This document shows, piece by piece, positions 5,280 to 5,720 of a stretch of 5,720 nt of DNA (position 1 is the stretch's first letter; every line of letters starts with the position of its first letter). The position numbers and the translations under genes were made by a program. Source of the DNA: JAUXIQ01 sp030620925 [NCBI: Nitrospinota bacterium] (lineage in GTDB: Bacteria > JAUXIQ01); assembly GCA_030620925.1 (NCBI GenBank), contig JAUXIQ010000153.1, positions 1 through 5,720 of the forward strand, in the 5' to 3' direction. The notes below the pieces were generated by a model. It searched no databases. It was not told where the DNA came from and saw only the letters and a list, made by a program, of their open reading frames with translations.

Positions 5280-5308
5280 ATTATAGCAAGGAAAATTTTC
5301 CAGGGCAA
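5280..5308 (-). promoter_or_regulatory. Strong candidate sigma70 promoter for the oxidoreductase operon with palindromic spacer
   Basis: On the minus strand, TTGCCC (5308-5303) and a perfect TATAAT (5285-5280) are 17 nt apart, the ideal spacing. The -10 is preceded by TTGC rather than a TGN extension. The predicted transcript would start near 5273 and carry a leader of about 54 nt. The spacer contains the perfect palindrome GGAAAATTTTCC (5290-5301), in the place where a repressor dimer would block RNA polymerase. It implies the operon can be transcribed independently of the ligase gene. Confidence 0.65.
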
Positions 5309-5415
5309 CCTGAGATTGAAATCCATGGATGGCTGTGGCGGCTCTCTGCATCAAAGGTTTAGTAGGAGCGTTCTTATACCACCTCTGCGGGCGGTGAGGG
5401 GGGCGAACTACCTCT

Positions 5416-5432
5416 CGTCCGGAGTGCGGACG
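5416..5432 (-). terminator. Hairpin downstream of ligase gene, possible weak terminator
   Basis: CGTCCG and CGGACG form a 6-bp GC-rich stem around a 5-nt loop, 43 nt past the ligase stop. On the minus strand AGAGGTAG follows, with no U-tract, so termination efficiency is doubtful. Read-through into the oxidoreductase operon is possible. Confidence 0.3.
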
Positions 5433-5474
5433 TCCTCACAGGTTCCGACCGTTATGGTTTTTGCCGGAGCCCCA

Positions 5475-5720
5475 CTACTCTTTATGTATTCGAGGAACCT
5501 TGTGCGGAGGCCCGAAAGCGAGAAGCTCTTCAGCCTTGACAAAGTTCACTTCCGTTTTAACCCCCAGGCTCTCTTCCATTTTCGAAGTGATAGCGCCGCC
5601 CATGTCTTTGAGCCTGGGCTCGGTTTCCGGGTAGTAGCCGATGCGCAGCCTGAGGTCTTCCATTTCCTCCGAGTACTTGATTATCTGAAAGAGGCCGTGG
5701 TCTGCTCCTTTGATATCCTC
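5475..5720 (-). CDS. Phenylacetate-CoA ligase-family (PaaK-like) acyl-CoA synthetase, C-terminal end only
   Basis: An open minus-strand frame enters from the right edge and stops at TAG 5477-5475, giving 81 residues. This is the tail of a protein whose family is usually around 420-440 residues. A methionine at 5663 is internal, since the frame is open and family-like before it. The segment looks like the small C-terminal domain (AMP-binding_C_2 type) of phenylacetate-CoA ligases. It has FQIIKY and LRLRIGYY strands, a KMEESLGVKTEVNFV segment and a final GPPHKVPRI, which I align with the GKAKRV end of PaaK, keeping the Lys and Arg. Such enzymes adenylate an acid and transfer it to CoA. The gene runs in the same direction as the downstream 2-oxoacid oxidoreductase, a pairing that suits aryl- or acyl-CoA metabolism. 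The specific acid cannot be told, and the family call rests on a short segment. Confidence 0.7.
   Translation of the reverse strand, partial: EDIKGADHGLFQIIKYSEEMEDLRLRIGYYPETEPRLKDMGGAITSKMEESLGVKTEVNFVKAEELLAFGPPHKVPRIHKE

Larger units (their letters stand above)
5220..5474. other. Upstream region of the oxidoreductase operon, downstream of the ligase gene
   Basis: These 255 bp lie between the ligase stop and the alpha-subunit start, all transcribed toward the left. The half nearer the oxidoreductase holds the promoter at 5280-5308 and a leader with a GGATA-CGC-TATCC stem (5252-5264), which overlaps the alternative palindrome ATCCTAGGAT (5261-5270). The half nearer the ligase holds a CGTCCG-GAGTG-CGGACG stem (5416-5432), with no T-run after it on the minus strand. 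I see no ORF encoding a ferredoxin or other small protein here. Confidence 0.6.

Noticed and set aside
5286-5304. Possible sigma54 promoter (GG...TTGC on the minus strand)
   Set aside because: The distance between the GG and GC elements is longer than the strict 10-bp spacing required, while the sigma70 hexamers fit well.
5358-5410. GTAGGAGCG followed by CACC...GGTG, resembling a REP head
   Set aside because: The sequence after the head is not palindromic and the CACC/GGTG pairing is only 4 bp, so I do not call a repeat.
5475-5663. Separate 62-residue small protein starting at the internal ATG
   Set aside because: The frame stays open to the window edge and the residues before the ATG continue the ligase-like C-terminal domain, so this is the tail of a larger protein.

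Overview
The window looks like a chromosomal segment of an anaerobic, or at least ferredoxin-using, bacterium. It has GC-rich coding sequence, a three-subunit 2-oxoacid:ferredoxin oxidoreductase, an acyl-CoA ligase of the phenylacetate-CoA ligase type and an Mrp/ApbC Fe-S carrier. The gene set and the dense short intergenic palindromes remind me of uncultured Desulfobacterota or Dehalococcoidia-like Chloroflexota. That is an impression, and the phylum cannot be fixed from this sequence alone.

Layout. From 1 to 935 on the minus strand is the N-terminal three quarters of a type II NADH dehydrogenase-like flavoprotein, cut by the left window edge. A 265-bp divergent intergenic region (936-1200) follows, with a plausible promoter for the next gene. 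From 1201 to 2280 on the plus strand is a complete Mrp/ApbC-type P-loop Fe-S cluster carrier with an N-terminal MIP18/FSCA domain. From 2281 to 2787 lies a convergent gap of about 500 bp with no credible gene, packed with perfect or near-perfect inverted repeats and one G-quadruplex-type run. From 2788 to 5219 on the minus strand is an operon in transcription order alpha, beta, gamma for a VOR/KOR-type 2-oxoacid:ferredoxin oxidoreductase; beta and gamma overlap by 4 nt. From 5220 to 5474 is the operon's upstream region, with a near-consensus sigma70 promoter whose spacer is a perfect palindrome. From 5475 to the right edge on the minus strand is the C-terminal tail of a phenylacetate-CoA ligase-family enzyme.

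How the genes may work together. The oxidoreductase would oxidatively decarboxylate 2-oxoacids to acyl-CoAs and reduce ferredoxin. The upstream ligase would make acyl- or aryl-CoA from free acids, so both feed acyl-CoA metabolism. The beta subunit carries the four cysteines expected for a [4Fe-4S] cluster, and Mrp/ApbC could help supply such clusters. The NDH-2-like protein would be a non-proton-pumping NADH:quinone oxidoreductase. These functional links are inferred from families and proximity.

I see no CRISPR array, transposase, RNA gene, toxin-antitoxin pair or defence cassette. I find no convincing previously undescribed system. The parts most worth a second look are the repeat-packed gap at 2277-2754 and the operator-like promoter at 5280-5308.
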